NCBI RefSeq assembly: GCF_002563675.1
Contig: NZ_PDJC01000001.1
Location: 1,302,001-1,366,000 of the forward strand
Reading direction: 5' to 3'
Length of the DNA stretch: 64,000 nucleotides
Source: Propionicimonas paludicola
GTDB taxonomy: Bacteria; Actinomycetota; Actinomycetes; Propionibacteriales; Propionibacteriaceae
This document shows positions 43,413 through 52,795 of this stretch, one piece after another. Numbering within the stretch: position 1 is the stretch's first letter; the number at the start of each line of letters is the position of its first letter. The position numbers and the translations under genes are program-made. The notes under the pieces were generated by a model. That model was not told where the DNA came from. It did not search any database and saw only the letters and a program-made list of their open reading frames with translations.

Positions 43413-44329
43413 CACTCGAACCGGCTCGCCTGGCGCAGGCCGCGGGCCCAGTCGGCGGCGGCCAGCACCCGCTTGCCGGCCGGCTGCACCTCAACCAGCT
43501 CCAGGAGTCCGGCTCCGGTGCCCACCAGAACCGAGTTCTTGGTAGCCTCCACCACCCCCGGCTCCGCGGCGCCCTCGACAGGGCGAGCCCGGAGTACCCG
43601 GAAGCGCTCGCCGTTCAGCGTGGTCCAGGCGATCGGGGACGGGTTGTTGGCGCGGATCACTCGGGCCAGGGCCTCGGCCGGTGCCGTCCAGTCCAGCCGA
43701 GCCTCAGCAGGAGTGAGCTTGGGGGCCAGCGTGACGCCGTCACTGGGCTGCGCCTCGGCCACCGCGGACCCGGCCTCCAGCCGGTCCAGCGTCTCCAGCA
43801 GCAGTCCGGCACCGAGGGTGGTGAGCCCGGCCAGAGCTTCGCCGGCGGTCTCGTCCGGCCCGAACTCGTAGGGCGCGGTGGCCAGCACCGGTCCGGCGTC
43901 CAGTTCGGCGACGATGTCGAAGATCGTCACTCCGCTCACCTGATCCCCGGCGAGAATGGCCCGCTGCACGGGAGCCGCACCACGCCAACGCGGCAGCAGC
44001 GAGAAGTGCAGGTTCATCCAGCCCTGAGGAATCGCCTCGAGCAGGGAGCTCGGGATCAGGCCGCCATAAGCCACCACCGGCACGCAGTCGATGTTCAACT
44101 CGGCCAGCCGCTGGGCCAGCCACGGTTCACTCGGACGGGCCGGCTTCAGCACCTCGATGCCGCGCTGTTCGGCGAGCTCGGCCACCGGGCTCGGTAGCAG
44201 CCGCGCGCTGCGTCCCTTGGCCGCGTCCGGCCTGGTCAGCACGGCCACGACCTGGTGCCGTCCGGAGTCCAGCAGGACCTGCAGGGTGTCGGCGGCCAAC
44301 TGAGGAGTTCCGGCAAAGACCAAGCGCAT
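43412..44329 (-). CDS. fmt: methionyl-tRNA formyltransferase
   Basis: 305 residues. Formyl-transferase domain (MRLVFAGTPQLAADTLQVLL, then the SLLPRWRGAAPVQRAI catalytic loop, and GVTIFDIVAELDAGPVL) and a C-terminal tRNA-binding domain. Formylates initiator Met-tRNA. The ATG is preceded by TAGGCT and 7 bases, consistent with a leaderless message, and its end couples to rsmB. Confidence 0.97.
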   Translation of the reverse strand: MRLVFAGTPQLAADTLQVLLDSGRHQVVAVLTRPDAAKGRSARLLPSPVAELAEQRGIEVLKPARPSEPWLAQRLAELNIDCVPVVAYGGLIPSSLLEAIPQGWMNLHFSLLPRWRGAAPVQRAILAGDQVSGVTIFDIVAELDAGPVLATAPYEFGPDETAGEALAGLTTLGAGLLLETLDRLEAGSAVAEAQPSDGVTLAPKLTPAEARLDWTAPAEALARVIRANNPSPIAWTTLNGERFRVLRARPVEGAAEPGVVEATKNSVLVGTGAGLLELVEVQPAGKRVLAAADWARGLRQASRFE

Positions 44330-44336
44330 GGCCCTC

Positions 44337-44342
44337 AGCCTA
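44337..44342 (-). promoter_or_regulatory. -10 element for a leaderless fmt transcript
   Basis: TAGGCT on the minus strand, 7 bases before the fmt ATG; it overlaps the end of the upstream hydrolase gene. Confidence 0.4.
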
Positions 44343-45131
44343 TCCAGCCACCACCGGACGCAGCCGCTCGGGCAACAGCCGCTGGGCCCGACTCAGGTCG
44401 ATCTCGGCCAGCAGCAACCCCACCTGACCATGGGGCTGCCACGCCAGGACGTCGCCGTCGGGATCGATCACAGCCGAGGTGGTCGGCGAGTTCGGCTCGG
44501 CGCAGTTCACGGTGGCGTACCAGATCCCGTTCTCCGCAGCGCGGCAACGGGCCGCCGCCTCGTGGAAGCTGTTGCCCGGCTCGGCATATCCCTGGGGTAC
44601 CCAGCCACCGGGGTCGGCCCGGCTGTAGTGCGGGTGCACCACCAACTGGGCGCCGGCGCGGGCTGCCCAGCGGACGGTCTCCGGGTAGCGGAAGCCCTCA
44701 TGACAGATGGACACCCCGACCAGCAGCCCGGCCACCTCGAACAGCCGCCGGCTCTCGCCGGGCTCGTAGCGCGCGTCCTCGCTGGGGTCCAGCTGCACCT
44801 TGTCCTGCCAGCCGAGAATCGTCCCGGCCGCATTGATCACCAGCGCGGTGATCCGCAGCCGATCGGCCTCCCAGCGTTCGGTGCCCATCACCACGGCGAC
44901 GCCCACCCGTCCGGCCACCTCGGCGAGATGCTGATGGGCATCATGCAGCCACGCGGCGTCCATGATCGGCACCGGAGCGCCCAGCGCCCGGTAGCCGGGG
45001 ACGAAGCACTCCGGGAAGCACACCAGCTCTGCTCCGGCGGCAGCTGCCTCGCGGATCGCGGCCTCAGCGGCCTCGACCGCTGCGCTGGGTGAGGTCGGGA
45101 AAGCCAGGCTGGCCAGGGCGATCGTCGTCAT
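44340..45131 (-). CDS. carbon-nitrogen hydrolase (nitrilase superfamily)
   Basis: 263 residues with the full catalytic triad Glu41 (LVCFPECFVPGY), Lys111 (GWQDKVQLDPSEDARYEPG) and Cys143 (GVSICHEGFRYPE). These enzymes cleave or form amides of small molecules; the substrate cannot be read from the sequence. TAGGCT lies 6 bases before the ATG. It is between priA and fmt, with the fmt start just 10 bases downstream. Confidence 0.9.
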   Translation of the reverse strand: MTTIALASLAFPTSPSAAVEAAEAAIREAAAAGAELVCFPECFVPGYRALGAPVPIMDAAWLHDAHQHLAEVAGRVGVAVVMGTERWEADRLRITALVINAAGTILGWQDKVQLDPSEDARYEPGESRRLFEVAGLLVGVSICHEGFRYPETVRWAARAGAQLVVHPHYSRADPGGWVPQGYAEPGNSFHEAAARCRAAENGIWYATVNCAEPNSPTTSAVIDPDGDVLAWQPHGQVGLLLAEIDLSRAQRLLPERLRPVVAG

Positions 45132-45137
45132 GGCCAG

Positions 45138-45143
45138 AGCCTA
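45138..45143 (-). promoter_or_regulatory. -10 element for a leaderless hydrolase transcript
   Basis: TAGGCT on the minus strand lies 6 bases before the ATG at 45131, in the 15-base gap after priA. Confidence 0.45.
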
Positions 45144-45146
45144 ACT

Positions 45147-47078
45147 TCAGCCGACCACGATCGGATCCACCCGAACCCGGACCGGATCCTGCTTCTTGGC
45201 GGCACGCACCGAGAGCACCTCGCGCAGCCGGACCAGCAGGTCGGCGGCTCTGGGTGGCTGGCAACGCAGGGTGACCCGTCCATCGGTGGAGTCCGGGCTG
45301 CCGGGAATCGCGAACGGGCCGGCGACGACGACCTCAGATCCCAGGGCCAGCGCCGTGAGCACCTCGGTCAGGGTGGCTGTGCTGCCTTCGATGGCGACCA
45401 GCTTCTGGGCCGGTGGGAAGCCGGCCGCGCGCCGCTCAGCCAACTCGGTGGCCGCGAAACCGGCCGGATCCAGGCGGATCAGGCCCTGCACCTCGCGCAA
45501 CCCGGGCTCGGCGACGATCACCACGGTGCCGCCGTCCTCCGCGGGCCGGACGAGTGCGGTGACGGCCAGCCAGCGGCGCAGCGACTCCTCCCCTGCCCGC
45601 AGATCCGGACGAGCCAGCATCTGCTCGGCGTCCAGCAGGATCGCGGCTGCGTAGCCGTCCCGTGCCGGCGGGGCCGCCCCGGGGGTGGCCAGCACCAGGA
45701 CGGACTTGCTGCCCACCTCGGTGACCCGGTGATCGGCGCTGGCTTGAATCACGGTGGTGCCTGGGAATGCCTTGCCGAACTCCTCGGCAGTTCGGGCCAC
45801 CCCGGCAACCGGACGGCGTAGCCGCTGGTCACCGCACTCGGGGCAGCGCCACGCCTTCAGTAGAGGACCGCACCAGCGACAGCTCGGTGCCGCACCCGCC
45901 TCCTGGATCAGCCCCTGACCACAGTTCGGGCACCGGGCGGGCGTCCGGCAGTTCTGGCAGGCCAGATATGGCGCGTAGCCGGCCCGGGGCACCTGAACCA
46001 GCACCGGTCCCGCGGCAAGCCCGGCGCGGACGGCCTGGAAGGCCTGCTGCGGCAGTCGGACCCACTCCGGCTCCCGGCTGGGCATGGCCCCGGCTGCGCG
46101 GACCGCCGGAGCCAGCCGACGCGTCGCCGAGGGAGACAGCTCCAGTGGGGCCAGCCAGCCTCGCTCGAGCAGTTGGGCCACCTCTGCGGTCCGGCTGTGG
46201 GCCGCCAGGAGCAGCGCACAGGAGGCCTGGTGCGCCCGCATGGCCGCCACCTCGCGGGCATGCCAGTAGGGCGCGTGCGGCTCGGCATAGGTGTCGCTGC
46301 CGTCGTCCCAGACAGCGATCAGGCCCAGTCGGTCCACCGGAGCGAAGATCGCCGCCCGGGTGCCGATCACCAGCTGCACTGCGCCACGACTGGCCGCCAG
46401 GAAGTTGCGATAACGCTGGGCCGGGCCGGCATCGGCGGCCAAGACCGCGTAACTGCCCTTGCCGAACCGCTGTCGACAGGCGGCCTCCAGCCGCTCCAGA
46501 CTGCGCGCCTCCGGGACGATCAGCAGGGCACCGCGCCCACCGGACAGGGTCGCGGCCGCGGCCTCGACGAACCCCAAGGCCCAGTCGCCCTCGGGTCGAG
46601 CTGCCGGCAGCACCGTCCACGCCGCCCGTGGACGGCCCGTGGCGAGCTCGGCCAGGAATCGGTCTCCGGCCGGATAGCTGGTCAGACAGTGGGGCGCCAC
46701 CGGTTCGAGGTGCGGTGCGGGATAGTCCGGCGGCTCGGCCTTCTCGGTGGCGGCATGACGCGGCGGCACCGCGGTCCGGATCACGTCGGCGAAGCTCCCG
46801 GCGTAGTGGTCGGCGGTGGCCCGGATCAGCTCGGCCACTCCCGAGCGCAGCACCGGCTCGGGTGAGATCACCTTGTGCAGCGGGGCGAGCTTGTCCCGCT
46901 CCCCCGGCTCGGTGCGCTCCAGTAGGAAGCCGTCGCGCAGCTGGCCGGCGAACCGCATCTTCACCCGGACCCCGGGTTGGGCGGCCTCGTCCAGCTCGGC
47001 CGGAACCAGATAGTCGAAGGGACGATCCAGGTTGGCCAGCGGCAGGTCGACTGCCACCCTCGCTACCGGACGCTCCAT
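45147..47078 (-). CDS. priA: PriA-like primosomal protein N', helicase motifs lost
   Basis: 643 residues from ATG 47078 (a second ATG 3 codons upstream lies within the -10 TACGAT). The N-terminal DNA-binding domain and the zinc module are PriA-like: eight Cys as four CxxC pairs (CQNC, CPNC, CRWC, CPEC; about 374-415). The Walker A site that should read GxxGSGKT is replaced by WTVLPAARPEGDW and the DEEH box by VWDDGSD, so ATP-driven unwinding looks impossible. Actinobacterial PriA proteins are known to lack these motifs. Presumed role is replication restart through protein contacts. Confidence 0.9.
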   Translation of the reverse strand: MERPVARVAVDLPLANLDRPFDYLVPAELDEAAQPGVRVKMRFAGQLRDGFLLERTEPGERDKLAPLHKVISPEPVLRSGVAELIRATADHYAGSFADVIRTAVPPRHAATEKAEPPDYPAPHLEPVAPHCLTSYPAGDRFLAELATGRPRAAWTVLPAARPEGDWALGFVEAAAATLSGGRGALLIVPEARSLERLEAACRQRFGKGSYAVLAADAGPAQRYRNFLAASRGAVQLVIGTRAAIFAPVDRLGLIAVWDDGSDTYAEPHAPYWHAREVAAMRAHQASCALLLAAHSRTAEVAQLLERGWLAPLELSPSATRRLAPAVRAAGAMPSREPEWVRLPQQAFQAVRAGLAAGPVLVQVPRAGYAPYLACQNCRTPARCPNCGQGLIQEAGAAPSCRWCGPLLKAWRCPECGDQRLRRPVAGVARTAEEFGKAFPGTTVIQASADHRVTEVGSKSVLVLATPGAAPPARDGYAAAILLDAEQMLARPDLRAGEESLRRWLAVTALVRPAEDGGTVVIVAEPGLREVQGLIRLDPAGFAATELAERRAAGFPPAQKLVAIEGSTATLTEVLTALALGSEVVVAGPFAIPGSPDSTDGRVTLRCQPPRAADLLVRLREVLSVRAAKKQDPVRVRVDPIVVG

Positions 47079-47085
47079 GCCAGGC

Positions 47086-47091
47086 ATCGTA
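47086..47091 (-). promoter_or_regulatory. -10 element for a leaderless priA transcript
   Basis: TACGAT on the minus strand, 7 bases before ATG 47078. No ribosome site precedes either candidate ATG, so this favours 47078 as the start. Confidence 0.45.
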
Positions 47092-47118
47092 GAGCGCTGC
47101 CCCGACAGCTGTGGTCGG

Positions 47119-48306
47119 CTAGCCCCTGACTGCCGCGGCCAGTGCCTCGGCCCGGTCGGTGCGCTCCCAGGTCATCTCGGGCAGCTCCCGTCCGAAGTGG
47201 CCGTAGTTGGTCACCTTGGAGTAGATCGGACGAATCAGGTCCAGATCACGGATGATGGCGGCCGGACGCAGGTCGAACACGCTCAGTACGGCATCGGTGA
47301 TCTGCTCCTGGGGCACCTTCTCGGTGCCGAAGCACTCGGTGTAGAAGCCGACCGGGTGAGCGCGTCCGATGGCGTAGGCCACCTGGACCTCGCAGCGATC
47401 GGCCAGCCCGGCGGCCACCACGTTCTTGGCCACCCAGCGCATCGCATAGGCCGCCGAACGATCCACCTTCGAGGGATCCTTGCCGGAGAAGGCACCACCG
47501 CCGTGGCGGGCCATACCGCCGTAGCTATCCACGATGATCTTGCGCCCGGTCACCCCGGCATCACCCATCGGGCCGCCGATCACGAACTTCCCGGTCGGGT
47601 TCACGTAGGTCTTCAGCCCTGCCGTGCTGATCGAGTAGCGAGCCAGCACCGGGTCGATCACCCGGGCCTTCAGCTCGGCGGCGATCAGCGCCTGGCTGGC
47701 GGACTCGAGGTGCTGGGTGGAGACCACCACGGTGTCCACCCGGACCGGACGGTCGCCGTCGTACTCGATGGTCACCTGGGTCTTGCCGTCGGGAAGGACG
47801 AAGTCGAGCTCATGTTCGTGACGCACCCGAGCCAGCTGCTCAGCCAGCCGGTGCGCGATGTCGATCGGCAACGGCATCAAGGTGGCGGTGTCGGTGCAGG
47901 CATAGCCGAACATCAGCCCCTGATCGCCGGCGCCCTGGGCGTCCAGCGCATCGAAGGAGCCCTCGGCCCGCTGTTCCTCGGCCTGGTTCACGCCCTGAGC
48001 GATATCGGGTGACTGCGCACCCAGCGAGACCAGCACCCCGCAGGAGTTTCCGTCGAAGCTGGCCGCGGTCGAGTTGTAGCCGATCTGAAGAATCCGGCGC
48101 CGGGCCAGCTTGGCGATGTCGGCGTAAGCCTTCGTGGTCACCTCGCCGGCGACCACCACCAGGCCAGTGCTGACCAGCGTCTCCACGGCCACCCGGGAGG
48201 CGGGATCCTTCTGCAGGAGCTTGTCCAGGACGGCATCGGAGATGGCGTCGGCGACCTTGTCCGGGTGACCCTCGGTAACGGACTCCGACGTGAACAGACG
48301 GCTCAT
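47119..48306 (-). CDS. metK: S-adenosylmethionine synthase
   Basis: 395 residues, standard length. Signatures: [20 protein letters not shown] at the N-terminus, [12 protein letters not shown] (methionine/ATP loop) and [19 protein letters not shown]. Makes SAM from methionine and ATP, feeding the many methyltransferases in the window. ATG overlaps the coaBC stop by 4 bases; no riboswitch fits. Confidence 0.98.
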   Translation of the reverse strand: MSRLFTSESVTEGHPDKVADAISDAVLDKLLQKDPASRVAVETLVSTGLVVVAGEVTTKAYADIAKLARRRILQIGYNSTAASFDGNSCGVLVSLGAQSPDIAQGVNQAEEQRAEGSFDALDAQGAGDQGLMFGYACTDTATLMPLPIDIAHRLAEQLARVRHEHELDFVLPDGKTQVTIEYDGDRPVRVDTVVVSTQHLESASQALIAAELKARVIDPVLARYSISTAGLKTYVNPTGKFVIGGPMGDAGVTGRKIIVDSYGGMARHGGGAFSGKDPSKVDRSAAYAMRWVAKNVVAAGLADRCEVQVAYAIGRAHPVGFYTECFGTEKVPQEQITDAVLSVFDLRPAAIIRDLDLIRPIYSKVTNYGHFGRELPEMTWERTDRAEALAAAVRG

Positions 48307-49529
48307 GACGCCAACCTCTTTCGCACTGCTTCGGACGCACTCAGGATCGCGTGCGCCACCGTGGTCTTGGAACCTGCTGCGGTGGCCACCTCGCCGTCGG
48401 CATCGATGATCGTGACCTGGTTCTCCTCGGCGCCGAACACAGCACCGCCGGAGACATCGTTGAGGACCAGCAGTTGGCAGCCCTTGCGAGCCAGCTTTGC
48501 CTGGCCCAGGGCCCGCAGCTCGGCCGGGTCGGCAGCGGTCTCGGCCGCGAACCCGACCAGCACCTGGTGCGGCGGTCGGTGGCCGGCCAGCCCGGCCAGG
48601 ACGTCCGTGGTCTGCACGAGTTCGAGGTTCAGCCCCGCATCGCCGGACTTCTTCAACTTCACCGGGCTCGGTGCGGTCACCGTGTAGTCGGCCGGGGCCG
48701 CGGCCATCACGACCAGGTCTGCCGCAGCGGCGTGGACGTCCATGGCTGCGGCCAGTTCGGCCGTGGAGCCCACGTCGACCACGTCGACCGCGGCCGGCGG
48801 CTCGGTGGCCAGGTTCGCGGCCACCAGAGTCACTCGGGCGCCGCGCTGGACGGCGGCCCGGGCCAGTGCCACCCCCATCAGTCCCGAGGACGAGTTGCCG
48901 ATGAAGCGGACCGGGTCGAGATGCTCGCGGGTACCACCGGCGCTGATCACCACGGTGCGTCCGGCCAAGTCCTGGGCGGCCATCAGGGCACCGACGGACG
49001 GATCAGCCAGCACTGCCAGCGCGCTGGCCTCGATGTCGGCCGGCTCGGGAAGCCGTCCGGGGCCGGAATCCGGCCCGGTCAGGCGTCCGATCGCCGGCTC
49101 CAGCACCACCGCGCCGCGGGAGCGGAGAGTCGCCACATTGGACCGAGTTGCGGCGTGCTGCCACATCTCGGTGTGCATGGCCGGAGCGAAGACCACCGGG
49201 CAATGGGCGGTCAGCAGGACGTTGGTGAGCAGATCGTCGGCTCGTCCGGACGCTGCCCGGGCCAACAGATCGGCAGTGGCCGGAGCCACCAGAACCAGAT
49301 CGGCCTCTCGACCGATCCGGACGTGGTTGACCAGCTCACCGGCTTCGAAGACGCCGCTATGCACTGGACGTCCGGACAGCGCCGCCCAGGTGGTGGCGCC
49401 GACGAAGTTCAGCGCATTGGCAGTGGGAACCACCTCGACCTCGTGGCCGGCCTCGGTCAGCCGACGCAACAGCAGGCACGACTTGTACGCCGCGATTCCA
49501 CCGGAAACGCCGAGGACGATCCGACTCAT
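48303..49529 (-). CDS. coaBC: bifunctional phosphopantothenoylcysteine decarboxylase / phosphopantothenate-cysteine ligase
   Basis: 408 residues. The N-terminal CoaC flavoprotein half has [11 protein letters not shown], the catalytic His69 ([13 protein letters not shown]) and PAMHTEMW (the usual PAMNxxMW with Asn replaced by His, as in mycobacteria). The C-terminal CoaB half (about 190-408) has [19 protein letters not shown] and KLKKSG. Two steps of CoA synthesis. It lies 10 bases after rpoZ and overlaps metK. Confidence 0.96.
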   Translation of the reverse strand: MSRIVLGVSGGIAAYKSCLLLRRLTEAGHEVEVVPTANALNFVGATTWAALSGRPVHSGVFEAGELVNHVRIGREADLVLVAPATADLLARAASGRADDLLTNVLLTAHCPVVFAPAMHTEMWQHAATRSNVATLRSRGAVVLEPAIGRLTGPDSGPGRLPEPADIEASALAVLADPSVGALMAAQDLAGRTVVISAGGTREHLDPVRFIGNSSSGLMGVALARAAVQRGARVTLVAANLATEPPAAVDVVDVGSTAELAAAMDVHAAAADLVVMAAAPADYTVTAPSPVKLKKSGDAGLNLELVQTTDVLAGLAGHRPPHQVLVGFAAETAADPAELRALGQAKLARKGCQLLVLNDVSGGAVFGAEENQVTIIDADGEVATAAGSKTTVAHAILSASEAVRKRLAS

Positions 49530-49539
49530 GGCCGGAGGC

Positions 49540-49881
49540 TCAGCTCAGTGCGTCGTCAGAACCGAACGGGTCGAACGAGAAGTCGGGGTCGGCCTGCGCC
49601 TCAGCACGAGCAGCCGCTTCGGCCTCGGGATCGATCTGAGTGCACTCGAGCACTCCGGCGTTCACCTCGCGCAGCGCGATCGAGAGCGGCTTCTCCTGGA
49701 TGCCGATGTCCACCAGGGGCCCGACGTTCTCCAGCAGGCCCTCGCCGAGCTGGGAGTAGTAGGCGTTGATCTGCCGCGCGCGCTTGGCGGCGAACAGCAC
49801 CAGCCGGTACTTCGAGTCCACCTTCGTCAGCAGCTCGTCGATCGGCGGATTGGTGATCCCCTCGGGAGTGTGAGTGCTCAA
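49540..49881 (-). CDS. rpoZ: RNA polymerase omega subunit
   Basis: 113 residues. Omega motif [20 protein letters not shown], then [18 protein letters not shown]; the C-terminal ~25 residues are acidic. Start is a rare TTG with AGGAAG 7 bases upstream, encoding STHTPEG. Part of the gmk-rpoZ-coaBC-metK run typical of actinobacteria. Confidence 0.94.
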   Translation of the reverse strand: MSTHTPEGITNPPIDELLTKVDSKYRLVLFAAKRARQINAYYSQLGEGLLENVGPLVDIGIQEKPLSIALREVNAGVLECTQIDPEAEAAARAEAQADPDFSFDPFGSDDALS

Positions 49882-49931
49882 GTTCTGCTTCCTGATCGGG
49901 TGCTATCGGCGAGACGAGTCCGTCCCAGCCG

Positions 49932-50483
49932 TCACAGACCCAACAACTCTACCAACTCTGCGGTCGCAGTGCCTAAATCGTCGTTCACGATCACGTGATC
50001 GAACTCGCTGACCGCAGCGAGTTCGTCGGCAGCGGTGCGCAGCCGACGAGCCATCTGTTCCTCGGTTTCGGTGCCCCGATGACGCAGACGCTCCTGCAAC
50101 GTCTGCGGCGACGGAGGTGCAATGAAGACCATCCGGCAGTTCGGCAGGTGCTTCTTGACCTGCCGAGCGCCCTGGATCTCGATCTCGAGAATCACCTTCT
50201 TGCCCTGCTCCACGGCAGCCAGCGCGGGTGCAGCCGGGGTGCCGTAGCGGTCAGTGCCATGAACCAAAGCCCACTCCAACAGACCGTCGGTCGCGATCAA
50301 CTCGTCGAACTCGGCGTTGCTGATGAAGTGGTAGTGCAGTCCGTCGATCTCGCCGGGCCTGGGTGACCTGGTGGTCACCGAGACCGACAGCCAGACTTCC
50401 GGGTGGACCGCCAGCAGCGCCTGAACCAGAGTTCCCTTGCCTACTGCTGACGGACCAGAGATGACGGTGACGTCACCGATCAC
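49932..50483 (-). CDS. gmk: guanylate kinase
   Basis: 183 residues. P-loop GPSAVGKG (9-16), the GMP-binding TTRSPRPGEIDGLHYHF and EIEIQGARQVKKHL. GTG start overlaps mihF by 11 bases. Phosphorylates GMP. Confidence 0.97.
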   Translation of the reverse strand: MIGDVTVISGPSAVGKGTLVQALLAVHPEVWLSVSVTTRSPRPGEIDGLHYHFISNAEFDELIATDGLLEWALVHGTDRYGTPAAPALAAVEQGKKVILEIEIQGARQVKKHLPNCRMVFIAPPSPQTLQERLRHRGTETEEQMARRLRTAADELAAVSEFDHVIVNDDLGTATAELVELLGL

Positions 50484-50790
50484 TGAACTCCGCTTTCAGG
50501 CCCGCCACCTGGTGGCGGCCCAGACCGCGGATGCGGCGATTGGGGGCGATGTCGAGACGCTCCATGACCAGGGCAGCGCGCTTCTCGCCGACGCGAGGCA
50601 GGGCCTTCAGCAGGTCGACTACCTTCACGTGGGCCAGAACGTCGTCCCCGGCGGCGGAGTCCAGAGCCTTCGACAGGCTCAGTTCGCCACTGCGAACCTT
50701 GCCCTTCAGATCAGCGCGCCGACGGCGTGCCTCAGTAGCTGCTGCACGGGCGGCTTCAAGTTGCTCGGTGGTGAGCTGCGGAATAGTCAC
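50473..50790 (-). CDS. mihF: actinobacterial integration host factor
   Basis: 105 residues: helical N-terminus (EQLEAARAAATEARRRRADL), then the helix-two-turn-helix of mIHF (LLKALPRVGEKRAALVMERL) and IRGLGRHQVAGL. Binds and bends DNA and is essential in mycobacteria. GTG start with GAAGG upstream; overlaps gmk. A typical actinobacterial marker. Confidence 0.95.
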   Translation of the reverse strand: MTIPQLTTEQLEAARAAATEARRRRADLKGKVRSGELSLSKALDSAAGDDVLAHVKVVDLLKALPRVGEKRAALVMERLDIAPNRRIRGLGRHQVAGLKAEFSDR

Positions 50791-50885
50791 TGGAATGCCT
50801 TCGTGTGGGGTACAGGAGCCTTCAATTGCGACACAAACCTAGCGGCATCTTGGGCAAGCTGCGTGGATATCCGGCAAGGTCTGTT

Positions 50886-51719
50886 TCAGGAGTCGTGTCG
50901 TGCCGCGTCCGGAATCTGGCCAATCAACTGTACAGCCTTGTCACGCAGGGATTGCCGATCAGGGCCTGAACCGAGCAGCTCGCGTCCCACCATCGGCAGA
51001 ACCTTCCCGAAAGCGGGTCCGAACAGGGTCGGGAGGTCGCTCATCCGGCCCCCCTGGGCACCGATCCCCGGTACCAGGATCGATCCATTGAACGCGGCGA
51101 GGTCGCAACCCAGGTTCTGGTGAGTGGCTCCGATCACCAGGCCGATGGCCGGCTGACCGGACGCCGCGTTGGCGGCGATGGCCTGATCAACGATCTCCTG
51201 GGCCACGGAATGGCCCTCGGTCTGAGCGAGCTGGACCTGCCCGCCCTCGGGGTTGGACGTCCGGGCCAGCACGTAGACGCCTCGTCCGTTCTCAACCGCA
51301 AGGTCGAAGGCCGGCTGCAGTGAGCCGAAGCCCAGGAAAGGCGACACGGTGATGGCATCGGCGGACAGCGGCGCACCGTCGGCCAGATAGGCCTGCGCGT
51401 AGGCGGTCATGGTCGAGCCGATGTCGCCACGCTTCACGTCCAGGATCGACAGCGCTCCGGCGGCGCGAATGTCGGCCAGCAGCCGCTCCAGCACGGCGAT
51501 CCCGGCCGACCCGAATGACTCGAAGAAGGCCGACTGCGGCTTGATCACAGCCACCTGCTCGCCAAGTGCTTCGACCAGCTGACGGCTGAATCGCTCCAGC
51601 CCGGACGCGGTGCTCTCCAGGCCCCAGGCGGACAGGAGCCCCGGATGTGGATCCACCCCGACGCACAGGGCGCCACGAGCGGCGCTCACCTGCGACAGCC
51701 GTGCCAGATAACCGGTCAT
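50886..51719 (-). CDS. pyrF: orotidine 5'-phosphate decarboxylase
   Basis: 277 residues, the long type. DPHPGLL near the N-terminus and the catalytic LDVKRGDIG with Lys96. Final step to UMP. ATGA overlap with pyrD upstream; last gene of the carA-carB-pyrD-pyrF run. Confidence 0.97.
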   Translation of the reverse strand: MTGYLARLSQVSAARGALCVGVDPHPGLLSAWGLESTASGLERFSRQLVEALGEQVAVIKPQSAFFESFGSAGIAVLERLLADIRAAGALSILDVKRGDIGSTMTAYAQAYLADGAPLSADAITVSPFLGFGSLQPAFDLAVENGRGVYVLARTSNPEGGQVQLAQTEGHSVAQEIVDQAIAANAASGQPAIGLVIGATHQNLGCDLAAFNGSILVPGIGAQGGRMSDLPTLFGPAFGKVLPMVGRELLGSGPDRQSLRDKAVQLIGQIPDAARHDS

Positions 51720-52795
51720 GCCCGCTCCTTGTCTGCTGCATTGATGGCGGCCAACAATCCGGGGCCGCCGTAGATGAACCCGGTGTACAGCTGAATGAGC
51801 GCGGCGCCGGCGTCGAACATGGCCGACGCGTCGTCGGCGGTCATGATCCCGCCCACGCCGATCACCGGCAGGCCGGACCGGCTGGCAAGATAGCCGACCA
51901 CCTCGCGAGCCCGCTGGGTCAGCGGCGCTCCGGACAGGCCGCCGGTGAGTTCGGCCAGCGGACGATCGGCAGCTGCCAACCCTTCCCGGCCCAGCGTGGT
52001 GTTGGTGGCGATCAGCCCGGCCGCGCCCTGGCGCTGGCAGACCTCCAGCACCTCGTCGAGCTGGCCCCAGCTGAGGTCGGGGGCGACCTTCACGAAGATC
52101 GGCAGCGGCTCCCCCTGCGTCGCGGACTCGGCCACCAGTGCGCCGACCAGGTCCGACAGTGCCCCGGCGTCCTGCAGGCTGCGCAGCCCCGGGGTGTTCG
52201 GACTGGACACGTTCACGGCTAGGTAGTCGGCGTGCGGCGCCAATGCCCGCAACGAGACCAGGTAGTCATCGATGGCCTGATCCAGCTCGACCAGCTTGGT
52301 CTTCCCGATCGAGATCCCGATCGGAAGGCCGGCCGCGCCATTGCCCCGGAACACCCCACGGGCGGCCAGGGTCGCGGCCACCGCCGCGGCCCCAGGGTTG
52401 TTGAAACCCATCCGGTTGATCAGCGCCGAACTGGACCGCAGTCGGAACACCCGCGGACGGTCGTTGCCGGGCTGCGCCCGCCCGGTGATGGTGCCGAGCT
52501 CGGCGAAGCCGAACCCCAGCCCCGCCCAGGAGAGCACCGCAGTGGCGTCCTTGTCCAAGCCGGCGGCCAGGCCGACCCGGTTCGGGAAGTCGATGCCGGC
52601 CACCGTGGTCGGACGTCCAGGGCCGGCGGCCAACAACCGGATCAGCCCGCGGACGGCCGGGTTCGACCCGACCGTGGCCAGGGTGTGGATCATTGCCTCG
52701 TGGATCCGCTCGGGGTCTCCCCCGTAGCTGGCGAACATCGCCGGACGCAGCACCCGCCGGTAACCGGCAGCCAGGACGGGTAGCGGCAGGCTCAT
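51716..52795 (-). CDS. pyrD: dihydroorotate dehydrogenase (quinone), class 2
   Basis: 359 residues from ATG 52795 (ATGA overlap with carB); the longer frame to 52927 is not supported. N-terminal helix ([18 protein letters not shown]) for membrane/quinone contact, then the FMN barrel with NRMGFNNPG, catalytic Ser in [21 protein letters not shown] and [11 protein letters not shown]. Class 2 by the N-terminal extension and Ser. Confidence 0.96.
   Translation of the reverse strand: MSLPLPVLAAGYRRVLRPAMFASYGGDPERIHEAMIHTLATVGSNPAVRGLIRLLAAGPGRPTTVAGIDFPNRVGLAAGLDKDATAVLSWAGLGFGFAELGTITGRAQPGNDRPRVFRLRSSSALINRMGFNNPGAAAVAATLAARGVFRGNGAAGLPIGISIGKTKLVELDQAIDDYLVSLRALAPHADYLAVNVSSPNTPGLRSLQDAGALSDLVGALVAESATQGEPLPIFVKVAPDLSWGQLDEVLEVCQRQGAAGLIATNTTLGREGLAAADRPLAELTGGLSGAPLTQRAREVVGYLASRSGLPVIGVGGIMTADDASAMFDAGAALIQLYTGFIYGGPGLLAAINAADKERA

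Noticed and set aside
48303-48306. A SAM riboswitch before metK
   Set aside because: The metK start overlaps the coaBC stop, so there is no leader.
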